From positions 1 to 64,000 of the forward strand of contig JBEKEC010000009.1 in assembly GCA_050014015.1 (NCBI GenBank): a stretch of 64,000 nucleotides of DNA, in the 5' to 3' direction. A program made the position numbers and the translations under genes. Numbering within the stretch: the stretch's first letter is position 1; each line of letters opens with the position of its first letter. The notes beneath the pieces are model-generated. The model had not been told where the DNA came from. It made no database searches and saw only the letters and a list, made by a program, of their open reading frames with translations. Below, in pieces: positions 40,561-50,724 of the stretch. The DNA comes from PALSA-1353 sp050014015 (lineage in GTDB: Bacteria > Planctomycetota > Phycisphaerae > Tepidisphaerales > Tepidisphaeraceae).

Positions 40561-41552
40561 GTTGGAACGGTCCCAAATCTTCACGGGGTCAGTCGCGCGG
40601 CGTGGTGCATCCGGCGTTCGTGATCGTTTCGGGAATCCTGCTGGTGTCGGCGATCGCGTTCAACGGGTTTGTGTGGAACCTCAAGCTGCATTTCAAGAAG
40701 GACTCGGTTGCCCAGCCGCGGGAGTTCCGCGAGTTGCCGCCGGTCATGGGCCGTTGGCTGCAAGTGTCGCAAGACGACAAGCTGGACAAGGAGACCGAGG
40801 ACGTTCTAGGCACGGAAAGTTACATTTACCGTGATTACATTGAGGTGGACCGCGCCGGCGCCGATCTGGTGGCAATAATGGCCACCAGGGCGGGCTCGGC
40901 TTCCGCGGCGACGCAGCCGTCGTTGCCGGATGCGGCCGCTCAGCAAGCCGCCCAGGCTGCCACGACGAAATTCAATTCGGCCTCCTTCGATCAGCAGGTG
41001 CGGATGATCAACGACGCGCTGCAAGGCAAGACCCCCGGCGAGCGCAAGTCGATCGTGTCGGCGCTGGAGGTGAAGAACCATTGGGGCGACGTGATTCACC
41101 TTGGGTTGACGTATTACACCGGCCTCGTGGATACCGTGGCGCACATTCCGGACCGCTGCTACATCGCCGACGGATACGAGCCATCGTCGTACACGGTGCC
41201 CGTCTGGCAGCTTGGCACGGATGCTTCGGGCAAGCCTTTTTCTCAGTCGGTTCGATTTATCAGCTTCCAGGACTCGACGGGGAATAACCGGGTGTCCAAA
41301 TGCGTGGCCTACGTCTTCCACACCAATGGCCATTATGAAAGCGACCCCCTGGGGGTCCGGCAAACTTTGGAGGATTTGACCGAACGGTACGGTTATTACG
41401 CCAAAATCGAGCTGATGACCCTTGTGCCGAACATTGAAGATACCGATATTTCTAATGCCAGCGCGGCGATGACAGACTTTCTCACGGCGGCGCGGCCGCA
41501 GATCGAAACTTGCTTCCCTGACTGGACTAAGGTGAAGCATTCCCATCCGTAG
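40557..41552 (+). CDS. epsI: exosortase-associated EpsI-type protein (DUF3485)
   Basis: A 331-residue protein with one N-terminal helix (about residues 18-38) and an EpsI domain: ELPPVMGRWLQVSQDDKLD, ESYIYRDY, LTYYTGLVDTVAHIPDRCY (the H-P-D/E-R-C block), and VSKCVAYVFHTNGHYESDP. A Gln/Ala-rich insert (about 106-160) separates the two halves of the domain and is longer than usual. EpsI proteins are encoded with or fused to exosortases and assist in exopolysaccharide-linked sorting. Coupled to the exosortase gene by an ATGA overlap. Confidence 0.93.
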   Translation: MSWNGPKSSRGQSRGVVHPAFVIVSGILLVSAIAFNGFVWNLKLHFKKDSVAQPREFRELPPVMGRWLQVSQDDKLDKETEDVLGTESYIYRDYIEVDRAGADLVAIMATRAGSASAATQPSLPDAAAQQAAQAATTKFNSASFDQQVRMINDALQGKTPGERKSIVSALEVKNHWGDVIHLGLTYYTGLVDTVAHIPDRCYIADGYEPSSYTVPVWQLGTDASGKPFSQSVRFISFQDSTGNNRVSKCVAYVFHTNGHYESDPLGVRQTLEDLTERYGYYAKIELMTLVPNIEDTDISNASAAMTDFLTAARPQIETCFPDWTKVKHSHP

Positions 41553-41586
41553 GAGGATTTTTGGGGCGATCCGCCGCAGCGGCGCT

Positions 41587-41608
41587 GTCGAAAGATGCAA
41601 CTTTCGAC
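41587..41608. other. perfect 8-bp hairpin between epsI and the TPR gene
   Basis: GTCGAAAG (41587-41594) and CTTTCGAC (41601-41608) enclose ATGCAA. No T-run follows, so it is not a standard terminator; it may be an mRNA processing or stability element in the 122-base gap. Confidence 0.45.
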
Positions 41609-41674
41609 CACGCTGAGGCATATTGGAGATATCCATCTCCTTAATCGTGTTCAGGCGGAGATTGAAGGTTACTC

Positions 41675-44600
41675 ATGGCAAGACGGCTTAACACCCGATT
41701 TTTAACAATCCTGCTCCTCGTATTGGTCGGGGCGGTGGCGGCGGGACTCCTGGCGCAGAGATTTCTGATCCGCGAGCACCCCGACCGCTATATCGCGCTC
41801 GGCCAGCAGGCAATGAAGGATCGCAGTTGGCAGGATGCGGTGAACGACTTCGCCAGGGCGGCTAGGCTGAACCAGCACGATCCGCAGACTCAGATGATGC
41901 TGGGTGGAGCGCTGGCAAAGTTGGCCGAGGACGATCCGCAAGCCAGCCAGTTTGAAGTTGCGGCATATACCCAGGCGCTGGAAATCGATCCCAACTATCT
42001 GCCGGCGCTCATGGCGCTGAGCGATTGGTATAGAACCCATGCGGAACAACAGCCCCGAGCCGATCTTTTCCGCAACGCGATCGACTACAGTCGACGCGCG
42101 CATCAGGCCGACCCGAAGGACGAGCAGATGGAAGCCTTGGCCGACAAGCTGGTCATTGAGGCTTGGGCCAACGGAGTCGATGCGGATCAGAAAGAGGTGG
42201 ATAGCGCCACCAAAGAAATGAAGGACCTTTGGAAGAAGAACCCCGCAAACGGCGATCTGCCCTTCGCCATTGCCAGCGCCGAGATCGAGTTGGGAATGAA
42301 TTTGGCGGCCCAAAACCCCTCGCCGGTTCAGTTGAAAGAGGTCACCGAACATTACAACAACGCAGTGGCGACGTTTGAGGCGGTGCTGACCGGCCCGCAC
42401 GGGGGCTCGCAGGACCAAAACGCCTCGATGCATTATTACTTCGCACGGGTGCTGGAGCACTTGTCAGGAGTGGATCAGTCAAGTCCCGACGTGATGCAGA
42501 AAGACCAGGACCGGGCGAAGTCGGAGATTGACAAAGCGCTTGAGTTGGTTAAGCAGAGCGACCCCAACTACGTGGAGATCAACCAGACTGCGGCGGACAT
42601 GGCCATGCGGCGGGGCGATCCGGCCGGCGCGATGAAGATATATGACAAGATGCCCGATACACCCGATGCTCGCCTGGCGCGCGCGGAACTGATGGGCCGC
42701 TCCCCCGACATGCAGGAACAGGCGCTGCAAATGCTCAAATCCACGCTGGGGTCTCTGACGGACGATCCCAATCACATCGCCATCGGCGGTTTGCGGTTCA
42801 GGGTCATGTTGGAGATGGCCAAGGTCCAGGTTTTCCACTTTCTGTCGATGCCGGCCTCGCCCGAACGGACGAAGCTGCACGATGAAATCCGCGCTTCGCT
42901 GGACAAGCTGGACCAAGCGGCCGGTTTCAGACTGGTTCTGCCGCTCAAGGAGGTGGAAGCCCGATTCCAGATCGGCTCGGGCACCAGCGAGGAGGTGCTC
43001 GCCGTTCAGAACCTCAGCAAGATGATGGCGGACAACCCTCCGGCGACGAAGAACTACTATTGGTACGTTTTCCAGACGCTGCTGGCGCAGGGATATGAGG
43101 ACACCCATCAGTCCGCCAATGCCCTGACGATTTTGAAGGACGTGGTCCAGCAGTTTCCCCGGGACGTGCAGGCGCGGAAGCACCTGGTCCGTTTGCTGCT
43201 GATCGGCCAACCGGACCAGGTTCCCGCCCACCTTGACGAACTGGCGCGCCTCAGCCCAAAGGACCCGGAGTTGAACGTTTTTCGGATTCAGCTCCTGCTG
43301 AGTAACCCGGACAAGAACCAGGACCGGATCCGAGAACTCTACGCGGCGCTCGGGGAAAAGACTGCCAGACAGGCGAGCGCCAAAGCGAGAGTGGCGATCG
43401 TGGTCAAGGATTATGCCGAAGCCGCCCGGCTTCTGACGTTGAGCACGGACCGGAATCCCGCCAACGCCGACGATTGGGTCATGCTGTCGGAGGTCCTGTA
43501 TCACCAGGACAAAAAGGACCAGGCTCTGGCCGCCGCTACCCGCGGGCTGGCGGCCAATCCGAAGAATCCCCGGCTCCGTTTGCTGATCCCGGCGATCCAA
43601 GGCGAAGACCCCAAAAAAATCGCGGGTCTGGAGAAGGAGATTGCCGAGGAGAACCCCGACAAGGTCCAGGGACAGTTGATGCTGGCGGCGTTGGCCGCGC
43701 GCAGTGGCAATGAGGCTGAAGAGGTAACTGATCTCAAGAACGCTCAAGCGCTGGCGCCCGATTCCCCACACGTTCAGGAACTGCTTTTCAATCATTATCT
43801 GAAGACGGGACAGTACCCGGAGGCGCGTGCGTGCATTCCCGTGCTGGCCAAGGCGAACACCGATCAGGCGGGGGGCGATATGTACCGCTTGGCGCTGGCC
43901 ATGGCGCAGAAGGATAACGCGACCGCCGAAGCGATAGCCCGGAAACTGACCCAGGACAAACCCGAGTTTGCCCGTTCCTGGCTTGCGCTGGGGAACGTGT
44001 TGGCGGCGGAAGAGCAGTACGATCAGGCGGTTCCCCAATTCCTCGTTGCCTTGCAGAAGGAGACGAATCTGTGGGATGCCTACGTCGGGCTGGCTCGGTG
44101 TTACTACGCCCTGCGCAAGCCCGACGATGCGTTGCACACGATCGAAGACGGACTCAAGTTCCTCCCGAACGACCAGACCCTCATCCAAATGAGGGTGACG
44201 CATGAGATGAACTACGGCAAGCCCGACGTCGCCTTGAAGGACATTGAGGACGAACTGCAGGCCCGGCCCAATCAGCCGGAGCTTTACGCCGCCATGGCCG
44301 ACGTGGTGCTTCGTTACGTGGACATGCTTAACAAGAACAACCAACCCGGCGATGCCGTCAAGCAAGCCCTGGAGGCCGTCAAGGCGCTGAAAGGCCCGTT
44401 GGTGAAATGGCCCAACGAACCGGAACTGTACGTCGCGTTGTCACGATGCCAGTTGGCCGCCAAGCAGCCGGACGATGCCTTGAAGACGCTGGAAAGCTGG
44501 GCGGCGCAGCCGGCATGGCAAAAACAGCCCGATCCGTACATGGCGCTATCCGATTTCTACGAACGGGCGGGAATGCAGGACAAGTCCGAAGATGAAATGC

Positions 44601-46324
44601 ACGACGCGATGGCGCGATCGGGATATCGGCCCGACATGCAAATCCGCATGGCGAGCCTGCTGGCGATGCACCGCAAATATGACGACGCGATTAATTTGTT
44701 GCGGTCGGTGGACGCGAACACCGACAATCCCGACGTTCAGGAAAAGACGATTCAAGTCCTGCTTGTCCAAGGAAAATTTGACGATGCGCAGAAGGCGCTG
44801 AAGTCCGATCTGAGCCGGAACCCGGTGAACGCCGAGCAACTGCTGACCATCTGGTCCCTGGCGTTGTTGGAGCACGGCCAATTTCAGGATGCCGCGGACC
44901 GTGCGACACAGGCTCTGGCGATTAACCCGAGGCAACTGACGGCGTTATTCTGCCGGGGGCGCGCGCGGTTGCACGTGCAGCCGCCGGACGCCGCCGGGGC
45001 CCTGGAAGATCTCGAAGCGGTTCGGCAGTCCAGTCCCAACAACGTGGACGTCCGGCTGTGTTTGTCGGACGCGCACCTCATGCTCAACCAGCCGGATGAG
45101 GCCGCCAACGAGTTGCTGGCAGCGCTCCGGATCGAGCCGAAGAACAAGGATTTGCGGATGAAGCTCGTGGGCATGTTCAGCGGCGGCCCGCATCCGCGGC
45201 TCTCCGAGGCGTTGAAGCTGCTCCAGGATGTCGAAACCGTTCCCCCCTTCGACCACGACCCGGACATCTTCCAGAGCGAGGCGGTGATCTACGGCGAGCT
45301 GGGCAGCAGAGACGATGCTCTGGCCAAAAGCGAAATGGCGCTGCGGATTGCGCCGGACAATCCAACGGTCGTGCGGACCAACATGCAGCTATTGCAGAAT
45401 GGCCAGTATTTCCAAGCCGTCGTCGACCACTACGCCGCGATGAGCGACAAGCTCAAGACAACCCCATGGGCCCTGTGGGACCTGGCTCTGGCGGAAAAAC
45501 GCCTTGGCGGCGAACAGGCGCTGCCGGACTTCAAACGCGCCCTGGCCGCCGCGCTGGCGGGAGACCATCCCCTTGAACTGAATAGCATCGCACGAAGTAT
45601 TAACCAGGAATTTGGATACGACGAGGCCGTCAAAGACGTTTCGGCCATCGCCAAGGAAAATGTAGGGGCCAAGATCGCACTGGTGCAACTCTATCAGGGC
45701 CATGGAGATGATTCGGCCGCGCTGGCGATCGTCGACGGAATCATGACTAATTTCGACAAGCTTGCCAAACGCGATCAGATCATCGTCTTGTCCGGCGCCG
45801 CGGTCATGTATCAGTTGGCCAAACCGACGCCCCTGGTGGACAAGGCGTATGCGGCCTATAAGCGCTGGCTACAGCTTGAACCGGACAATCTCGAGTCGCT
45901 GAACAATCTTGCCTGCCTGCTGGCCGACGACTATTCGCCCCCGCGTGCCCAGGAGGGTTTGCAATATATCAATGCGGCCATCAGCAAGATGTCGCGGCTC
46001 GGCCGGACGGAGCCGCGGCTTCAGGATACCCAGGCATGGCTGCTGATTTTGAACGGCTCGGCGGCCGAAGGCGTACATATCCTGAACACCGCAATGAATG
46101 ACTTCCCGCCGTTTCCCGATGAGTATTTGCATCTCGGTGAGGGCTATCTCCGGACGGAGCCGCCCAACCCGGTTCAGGCCGAAATGCAGGCAAAGCTCGG
46201 CCTGCAAATGGTTAACAAGCAACACGCCGGCGCCCAGGATGCCGTTCTCCGCGCTAGGCTGCAGGATTTGGTCAACCGAGCAGAGGCACAGAAGCTTGCC
46301 AAGCCGCAAGCGTCGGTCCCATAA
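41675..46324 (+). CDS. giant TPR-repeat protein of the exosortase locus (PrsT-like)
   Basis: A 1549-residue protein with an N-terminal membrane helix (FLTILLLVLVGAVAAGLLAQ) and then tetratricopeptide-type helical hairpins along the whole length, for example QDAVNDFARAARLNQHDPQT, DQAVPQFLVALQKETNLWDA and DDALAKSEMALRIAPDNPT. PEP-CTERM/exosortase loci regularly encode a large TPR protein (PrsT), which is thought to scaffold polysaccharide export; the position between epsI and the tyrosine kinase supports that role. At 1549 residues it is considerably longer than the roughly 900-residue PrsT proteins known to me. Confidence 0.92.
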   Translation: MARRLNTRFLTILLLVLVGAVAAGLLAQRFLIREHPDRYIALGQQAMKDRSWQDAVNDFARAARLNQHDPQTQMMLGGALAKLAEDDPQASQFEVAAYTQALEIDPNYLPALMALSDWYRTHAEQQPRADLFRNAIDYSRRAHQADPKDEQMEALADKLVIEAWANGVDADQKEVDSATKEMKDLWKKNPANGDLPFAIASAEIELGMNLAAQNPSPVQLKEVTEHYNNAVATFEAVLTGPHGGSQDQNASMHYYFARVLEHLSGVDQSSPDVMQKDQDRAKSEIDKALELVKQSDPNYVEINQTAADMAMRRGDPAGAMKIYDKMPDTPDARLARAELMGRSPDMQEQALQMLKSTLGSLTDDPNHIAIGGLRFRVMLEMAKVQVFHFLSMPASPERTKLHDEIRASLDKLDQAAGFRLVLPLKEVEARFQIGSGTSEEVLAVQNLSKMMADNPPATKNYYWYVFQTLLAQGYEDTHQSANALTILKDVVQQFPRDVQARKHLVRLLLIGQPDQVPAHLDELARLSPKDPELNVFRIQLLLSNPDKNQDRIRELYAALGEKTARQASAKARVAIVVKDYAEAARLLTLSTDRNPANADDWVMLSEVLYHQDKKDQALAAATRGLAANPKNPRLRLLIPAIQGEDPKKIAGLEKEIAEENPDKVQGQLMLAALAARSGNEAEEVTDLKNAQALAPDSPHVQELLFNHYLKTGQYPEARACIPVLAKANTDQAGGDMYRLALAMAQKDNATAEAIARKLTQDKPEFARSWLALGNVLAAEEQYDQAVPQFLVALQKETNLWDAYVGLARCYYALRKPDDALHTIEDGLKFLPNDQTLIQMRVTHEMNYGKPDVALKDIEDELQARPNQPELYAAMADVVLRYVDMLNKNNQPGDAVKQALEAVKALKGPLVKWPNEPELYVALSRCQLAAKQPDDALKTLESWAAQPAWQKQPDPYMALSDFYERAGMQDKSEDEMHDAMARSGYRPDMQIRMASLLAMHRKYDDAINLLRSVDANTDNPDVQEKTIQVLLVQGKFDDAQKALKSDLSRNPVNAEQLLTIWSLALLEHGQFQDAADRATQALAINPRQLTALFCRGRARLHVQPPDAAGALEDLEAVRQSSPNNVDVRLCLSDAHLMLNQPDEAANELLAALRIEPKNKDLRMKLVGMFSGGPHPRLSEALKLLQDVETVPPFDHDPDIFQSEAVIYGELGSRDDALAKSEMALRIAPDNPTVVRTNMQLLQNGQYFQAVVDHYAAMSDKLKTTPWALWDLALAEKRLGGEQALPDFKRALAAALAGDHPLELNSIARSINQEFGYDEAVKDVSAIAKENVGAKIALVQLYQGHGDDSAALAIVDGIMTNFDKLAKRDQIIVLSGAAVMYQLAKPTPLVDKAYAAYKRWLQLEPDNLESLNNLACLLADDYSPPRAQEGLQYINAAISKMSRLGRTEPRLQDTQAWLLILNGSAAEGVHILNTAMNDFPPFPDEYLHLGEGYLRTEPPNPVQAEMQAKLGLQMVNKQHAGAQDAVLRARLQDLVNRAEAQKLAKPQASVP

Positions 46325-46502
46325 ACAATTAGGTCGTTGGGCCGCATGGAAAGAGCACTTGAATGGGTCGATGTAACATGAGAGCATTTGGAATAATCGA
46401 GAATTTGCAGGGGTGTGTTTTTTCGCGCGTTGTACTGAGCGAGCGTGGCGCAAAAGCTCGGATTAGGACGGGTGAGCGCGGTTCCCCAGGAGATGTGTCG
46501 TT

Positions 46503-48764
46503 ATGACTACGTTACCGCAGACGGCGACAGTGCGATTGCCGCGACCAGGTTTTTCCTCTTTGCCGGTTACCACCAGCATTGCCTCCGCCGGCGCCGTCGG
46601 CCATGCACAGGCCCAGGCAGGGTTCACCATGTCCGGCTCCGACGCCTGGCGCGTCATTCGCTCCAATTTTTGGCTGATCATCCTATTTTTGGTTGTCAGC
46701 GCCGGCACCGGATATGGCATCAATTACTGGTTGAACAAGTACCATCCGCGCTACACCGCCGAAGGAAAGGTGGTTATTCCCGGCATGTTCGAGCCTAACG
46801 AAGAAGGCACCCTCCGCGCCTCCAACGACTTCAACGTCCAAGCGCTTCCCCTGCAAATCCGTCTGCATACGACCATGATGAACGATCCGGCGCTGATCAC
46901 CAAGGTGCTTCAGAATCCCAACGACGAAATCCGCACGACTCCGTGGTTTAAGCGTCAACCGACTATTCAGGAGGCCAAGGCCAATCTCGCCGACGGTGCA
47001 TTGCAGGTCACCTCCTCGCCCGATTCGCCCTTGATCGTTGTCAGCATGACCGACAGCGATCCCAAATCCTGCCAGGTCGTCGTCCAATCATTTGTCGATC
47101 AGTACATCAAGGACCAGCAGGAAAAGAGCCGCGATCGCCAGTACAGCTTCAACCAGGACCTCGCACAGCAACGAATCGCCGCCGAGGGCCAGGTGAAGCT
47201 GGACGACGGCGACATTTCCGACCTTCTGGTCGAACTCAGTTCCGACGGTGTTTCCGGCACCTTCACCAAAATCAGCGAGAAGGACATGACGCTCCAGGCG
47301 TGGCTGCAAAATCTCCAGGTCGCCAGGCTCGACGAGCAGACCGCCAAGGAGCAATACGGCGAGCTGGAGAGGCAGATCGCCAATGATCCGACCAACGTCC
47401 CGCAGGTCGAGGAACTGGTAAACAAGGACCCCGAGATTGGCAGCCTCAGGCAAATGCAAACCAACTACGAGTTGAATCTGGGTCAGGCCCTCGGCAGCAA
47501 TATGGGCCCCGCAAGTTCAATGCTTCAAAACATCCAGCGGCAGAGGGACATGATCGACCGCAGGGAAAAGACGGAAGAAGACAAGGTGCGCGTGCGCTAC
47601 AGGAGCCAGATCGAACAAGAGCTCAACCAAAAGGTGCGAGACGCCCAAGCCCGCGCCGACATGATGGACGCCAATATCAAGGCACTCAACGGCCAGATGG
47701 CCCAGCTCACCGAGCGCGCGCAACAGTTGGTTCAGAAGCAGGCCGAGCGAGCCATAGACGAGGAGAAGCTCAAGGGGATCGAAAATCGGTTGGAGCAGAT
47801 CACCAGCTACAACGCCAGGCACGACCTCGGCGGCGTGGAATGGGAAGCGCAACCGGAGCTTCCGGAGATTCCCAGTTTCCCCAAACTTGCGGCGACGATG
47901 ACCGTGTCGATCGCGATGGGCCTGCTCCTGGCGCTGGGGATCGCCTTCCTGCGCGAGCTGCTTGATACCACCATCCGCTCGCCGCGCGACATCACCCGCG
48001 TCGGGTCTTTGAACCTTCTGGGAATGGTTCCGCACGAGGACGACGATCCGCAATCCGCCGGCGCTCGCCTGCCCGTCGTCATCTTTGAGGCGCCGCACTC
48101 CATGATGGCCGAGCAGCTTCGACAGGTGCGAACGCGCCTCCAGCACAGCTCGTCCCTGGATACCACGCGCAGCATCCTGATCACCAGCCCCTCGCCCGGC
48201 GACGGCAAATCCACCATCGCCTGCAACCTCGCCGCCGGTCTGGCGCTCAACGGCCGGCGCATCCTCCTGGTCGATGCCAACTTCCGCCGTCCCGAACTGC
48301 ATCGAGTCTTCAACATTGCCAACGAGCAGGGGTTTTCCGACGTCCTGAACAGTCTCGATTTATTCGAGCACGCCGTGCAGGAAACCCAGGTCCCCAACCT
48401 GTTCGTCCTTCCCAGCGGCCACAAACCCACCAACGCCACCGAACTGGTCGAGAGCCAGTTGCTCGTCGATTTCATCGAACGCGCCCTGGAGGAATTCGAC
48501 CACGTGATCTTCGACAGCGGCCCGCTGCTGTTCGTTTCCGAAACGGTGGCCCTGGCGCCTCGCGTCGATGGCGTCGTCAGCGTCGTTCGCGCCCGCACCA
48601 ACACCCGCGGCGTTCTCTCGCGCATGCGCGACACGCTCAAGCAGGTCAAGGCCGAACACCTCGGCGTCGTCCTCAACGCCGTCCGCGCCCAGGGCGGCGG
48701 ATACTACGGCCGAAACATCCGAACCTACTACGAGTACCAGAACAACGGCGGACAAGCCGCGTAA
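46503..48764 (+). CDS. Wzz/BY-kinase: polysaccharide co-polymerase with tyrosine autokinase
   Basis: A 753-residue protein. N-terminal Wzz domain between two membrane helices (FWLIILFLVVSAGTGYGINY near residue 58 and MTVSIAMGLLLALGIAFL near 465), with a long coiled coil between them. The cytoplasmic kinase has Walker A TSPSPGDGKSTIACN (about residue 560), Walker A' ILLVDANFRRPELH and Walker B VIFDSGPLL. The C-terminal tail has a tyrosine cluster (GGGYYGRNIRTYYEYQ) for autophosphorylation. It controls polymer length and export with the Wza-like protein at 37.4 kb. AGGAG lies upstream of the ATG; a terminator follows at 48801. Confidence 0.95.
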   Translation: MTTLPQTATVRLPRPGFSSLPVTTSIASAGAVGHAQAQAGFTMSGSDAWRVIRSNFWLIILFLVVSAGTGYGINYWLNKYHPRYTAEGKVVIPGMFEPNEEGTLRASNDFNVQALPLQIRLHTTMMNDPALITKVLQNPNDEIRTTPWFKRQPTIQEAKANLADGALQVTSSPDSPLIVVSMTDSDPKSCQVVVQSFVDQYIKDQQEKSRDRQYSFNQDLAQQRIAAEGQVKLDDGDISDLLVELSSDGVSGTFTKISEKDMTLQAWLQNLQVARLDEQTAKEQYGELERQIANDPTNVPQVEELVNKDPEIGSLRQMQTNYELNLGQALGSNMGPASSMLQNIQRQRDMIDRREKTEEDKVRVRYRSQIEQELNQKVRDAQARADMMDANIKALNGQMAQLTERAQQLVQKQAERAIDEEKLKGIENRLEQITSYNARHDLGGVEWEAQPELPEIPSFPKLAATMTVSIAMGLLLALGIAFLRELLDTTIRSPRDITRVGSLNLLGMVPHEDDDPQSAGARLPVVIFEAPHSMMAEQLRQVRTRLQHSSSLDTTRSILITSPSPGDGKSTIACNLAAGLALNGRRILLVDANFRRPELHRVFNIANEQGFSDVLNSLDLFEHAVQETQVPNLFVLPSGHKPTNATELVESQLLVDFIERALEEFDHVIFDSGPLLFVSETVALAPRVDGVVSVVRARTNTRGVLSRMRDTLKQVKAEHLGVVLNAVRAQGGGYYGRNIRTYYEYQNNGGQAA

Positions 48765-48800
48765 ACCCGCGGATTACATCGGCGACACCTTGGAAGGCAG

Positions 48801-48823
48801 AACCCCCGCTTCGCGGAGGTTTT
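48801..48823 (+). terminator. terminator of the exopolysaccharide/exosortase locus
   Basis: AACCCCCG (48801-48808) pairs with CGGAGGTT (48813-48820) with one C/A mismatch around CTTC(G), and TTT follows. It lies 37 bases after the BY-kinase stop and marks the end of the locus. Confidence 0.65.
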
Positions 48824-49005
48824 GCTCACCGTGTCCACCAATACATCCGGCAAAAGCTCCGGCGGAAATTCCCGGCAAATACCGCCTCGTACCCACGTCC
48901 ACCACCGGCGAACCTACCGGCCAATGCGGATCGCGTCCGCACCTGGGGTGAACGGGATTTTCCGGGGTACGATAGGACGTGCTTCCTATTTAGACTTTGG
49001 ACCTC

Positions 49006-50712
49006 ATGGCGATCGACCGGGAATCCATCATCCTCTTGCCGACGCCGCGGCGAATGCGGCAGACCGCGGGGCAATCCCACGCGCGGGCGCTGGAGCGGAT
49101 TGATCCGACAGTAACGCGCTCACAAGGCTATCTGCTTTCCATCACGCCGGAATCCTGCCGAATCGTCGGCCACGATGCGGCTGCGGTTTTTTATGGGCGG
49201 CAAACACTGGCGCAACTTCGCAGGCAATTTCCCGCATCTTTACCGTGTCTTGAGATCGAGGATTGGCCGGATTTCCCGACGCGCGGCGTGATGCTCGACA
49301 TCAGCCGCGACAAGGTTCCCACGATGCCGACGCTGTTTTCGCTTGTCGATATGCTGGCCGGGTGGAAGATCAATCAGCTTCAGCTTTACACCGAACACAC
49401 CTTCGCCTATTGCGGCCATGAGCAGGTCTGGCAAGACGCCAGCCCCATGACTGGCGATGAGGTCCGTCAACTCGATCAGTATTGCAAATCGCGATTTATC
49501 GAGCTGGTGCCGAATCAAAACAGTTTCGGACACATGGAGCGCTGGCTGAAGCACCCGCGATATTTGCCGTTGGCCGAGGCGCCCCAGGGTTCGGATACGC
49601 CGTGGGGATACCGTTGGGAAGGGCCGTTCAGCCTTTGCCCGATTGATCCGGGAAGCGTGGAATTTCTGGCCGATTTGTATTCCCAGCTCCTGCCGAATTT
49701 CTCCAGCGGCCTGTTCAACGTCGGCTGCGATGAGACGTTCGACCTCGGCCAGGGCAGGAGCAAAGACGAATGCCGCCGGCGCGGCGTGCATCGCGTGTAC
49801 CTGGATTTTCTGCTCCGCGTGAGCGAGTTGGTCGCCCGCCACGGCCGGCGGATGATGTTCTGGGGCGACGTCATTCTCAAAGACCCGCAACTGATCGGAG
49901 AATTGCCCAAGAACGTGATTGCCCTGAATTGGGGTTACGAGGCCGATCATCCGTTCGATGCCGAGGCGCGCCGGTTCGGCGAAAGCGGCGTGGAGTTTTA
50001 CGTTTGTCCGGGCACCAGCAGTTGGTGCAGCATCGCCGGGCGGACGGACAACATGCTCGCCAATCAGCGCGCCGCGGCCGAGGCGGGCTTGAAGCACGGG
50101 GCCGTTGGATATCTCAACACCGACTGGGGCGATCACGGGCATTTGCAATATTTGCCGATAAGTTTTGCCGGCCTGGCCACGGGGGCGGCGCTAAGCTGGT
50201 GCCTGCAATCCAATCGCGACTTGCCGCTGGAGCGGGCGCTCGATCTTCACGCTTTTGGCGATGAAGCGTCAGTCATGGGCCGGGCGGCGTGCGAGCTGGG
50301 CAACGTCTATAAGGCGGTGGGAAAACGCGTCCCCAACCGCTCGGCGCTGTTCCGCATTCTCGTGCCTTCATCCGCGCACGGCGATTCGATGGAAGGAATC
50401 ACGCGCGAAGGGTTGCAGCGCGCGGAAGCGGCGATCGAGTCCGCGATGCGGAATGTCCATTTGGCGAAAATGTCGCGCGAGGACGCGGAGTTGATAAAGG
50501 GCGAATTTGCCAACGCGGCGGCGATGCTGCGATTCGCCTGTCGCGAAGGACGATGGAAACTCGATCCATCCCGCGAGAAACAAGAAGTCTTGAGTTACGA
50601 ACTCGAACGGATTGCGGCCGAACATCGCCGGTGCTGGTTGGAACGGAATCGCCCTGGGGGATTGGAAGACGGCGTCCGCAGACTTGGTGTCGCTTCGTTT
50701 GCCCCAACGTGA
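49006..50712 (+). CDS. glycoside hydrolase family 20 beta-N-acetylhexosaminidase
   Basis: A 568-residue protein without signal peptide. It has the GH20b-like N-terminal part (AAVFYGRQTLAQLRRQ), then the barrel: DWPDFPTRGVMLDISRDKVP, WKINQLQLYTEHTFAY, and the catalytic pair in FNVGCDETFDLGQG (Asp242, Glu243). GH20 enzymes release terminal GlcNAc or GalNAc with substrate assistance. The absence of a secretion signal suggests action on imported oligosaccharides or wall turnover products. Start ATG 49006; a TTG three codons upstream is possible. Between the terminator of the exopolysaccharide locus and a toxin-antitoxin pair. Confidence 0.93.
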   Translation: MAIDRESIILLPTPRRMRQTAGQSHARALERIDPTVTRSQGYLLSITPESCRIVGHDAAAVFYGRQTLAQLRRQFPASLPCLEIEDWPDFPTRGVMLDISRDKVPTMPTLFSLVDMLAGWKINQLQLYTEHTFAYCGHEQVWQDASPMTGDEVRQLDQYCKSRFIELVPNQNSFGHMERWLKHPRYLPLAEAPQGSDTPWGYRWEGPFSLCPIDPGSVEFLADLYSQLLPNFSSGLFNVGCDETFDLGQGRSKDECRRRGVHRVYLDFLLRVSELVARHGRRMMFWGDVILKDPQLIGELPKNVIALNWGYEADHPFDAEARRFGESGVEFYVCPGTSSWCSIAGRTDNMLANQRAAAEAGLKHGAVGYLNTDWGDHGHLQYLPISFAGLATGAALSWCLQSNRDLPLERALDLHAFGDEASVMGRAACELGNVYKAVGKRVPNRSALFRILVPSSAHGDSMEGITREGLQRAEAAIESAMRNVHLAKMSREDAELIKGEFANAAAMLRFACREGRWKLDPSREKQEVLSYELERIAAEHRRCWLERNRPGGLEDGVRRLGVASFAPT

Positions 50713-50724
50713 TAGAATTCAAGC

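Noticed and set aside
42479..44365. 628-codon minus-strand frame within the TPR gene
   Set aside because: The plus strand shows TPR periodicity over its whole length; the minus frame has no recognisable domain.
48822..49005. Small gene between the BY-kinase and GH20 genes (GTG or TTG start near 48825)
   Set aside because: The frame runs into the GH20 gene in another frame, is Arg/Pro/Thr-rich without a domain, and overlaps the terminator region.
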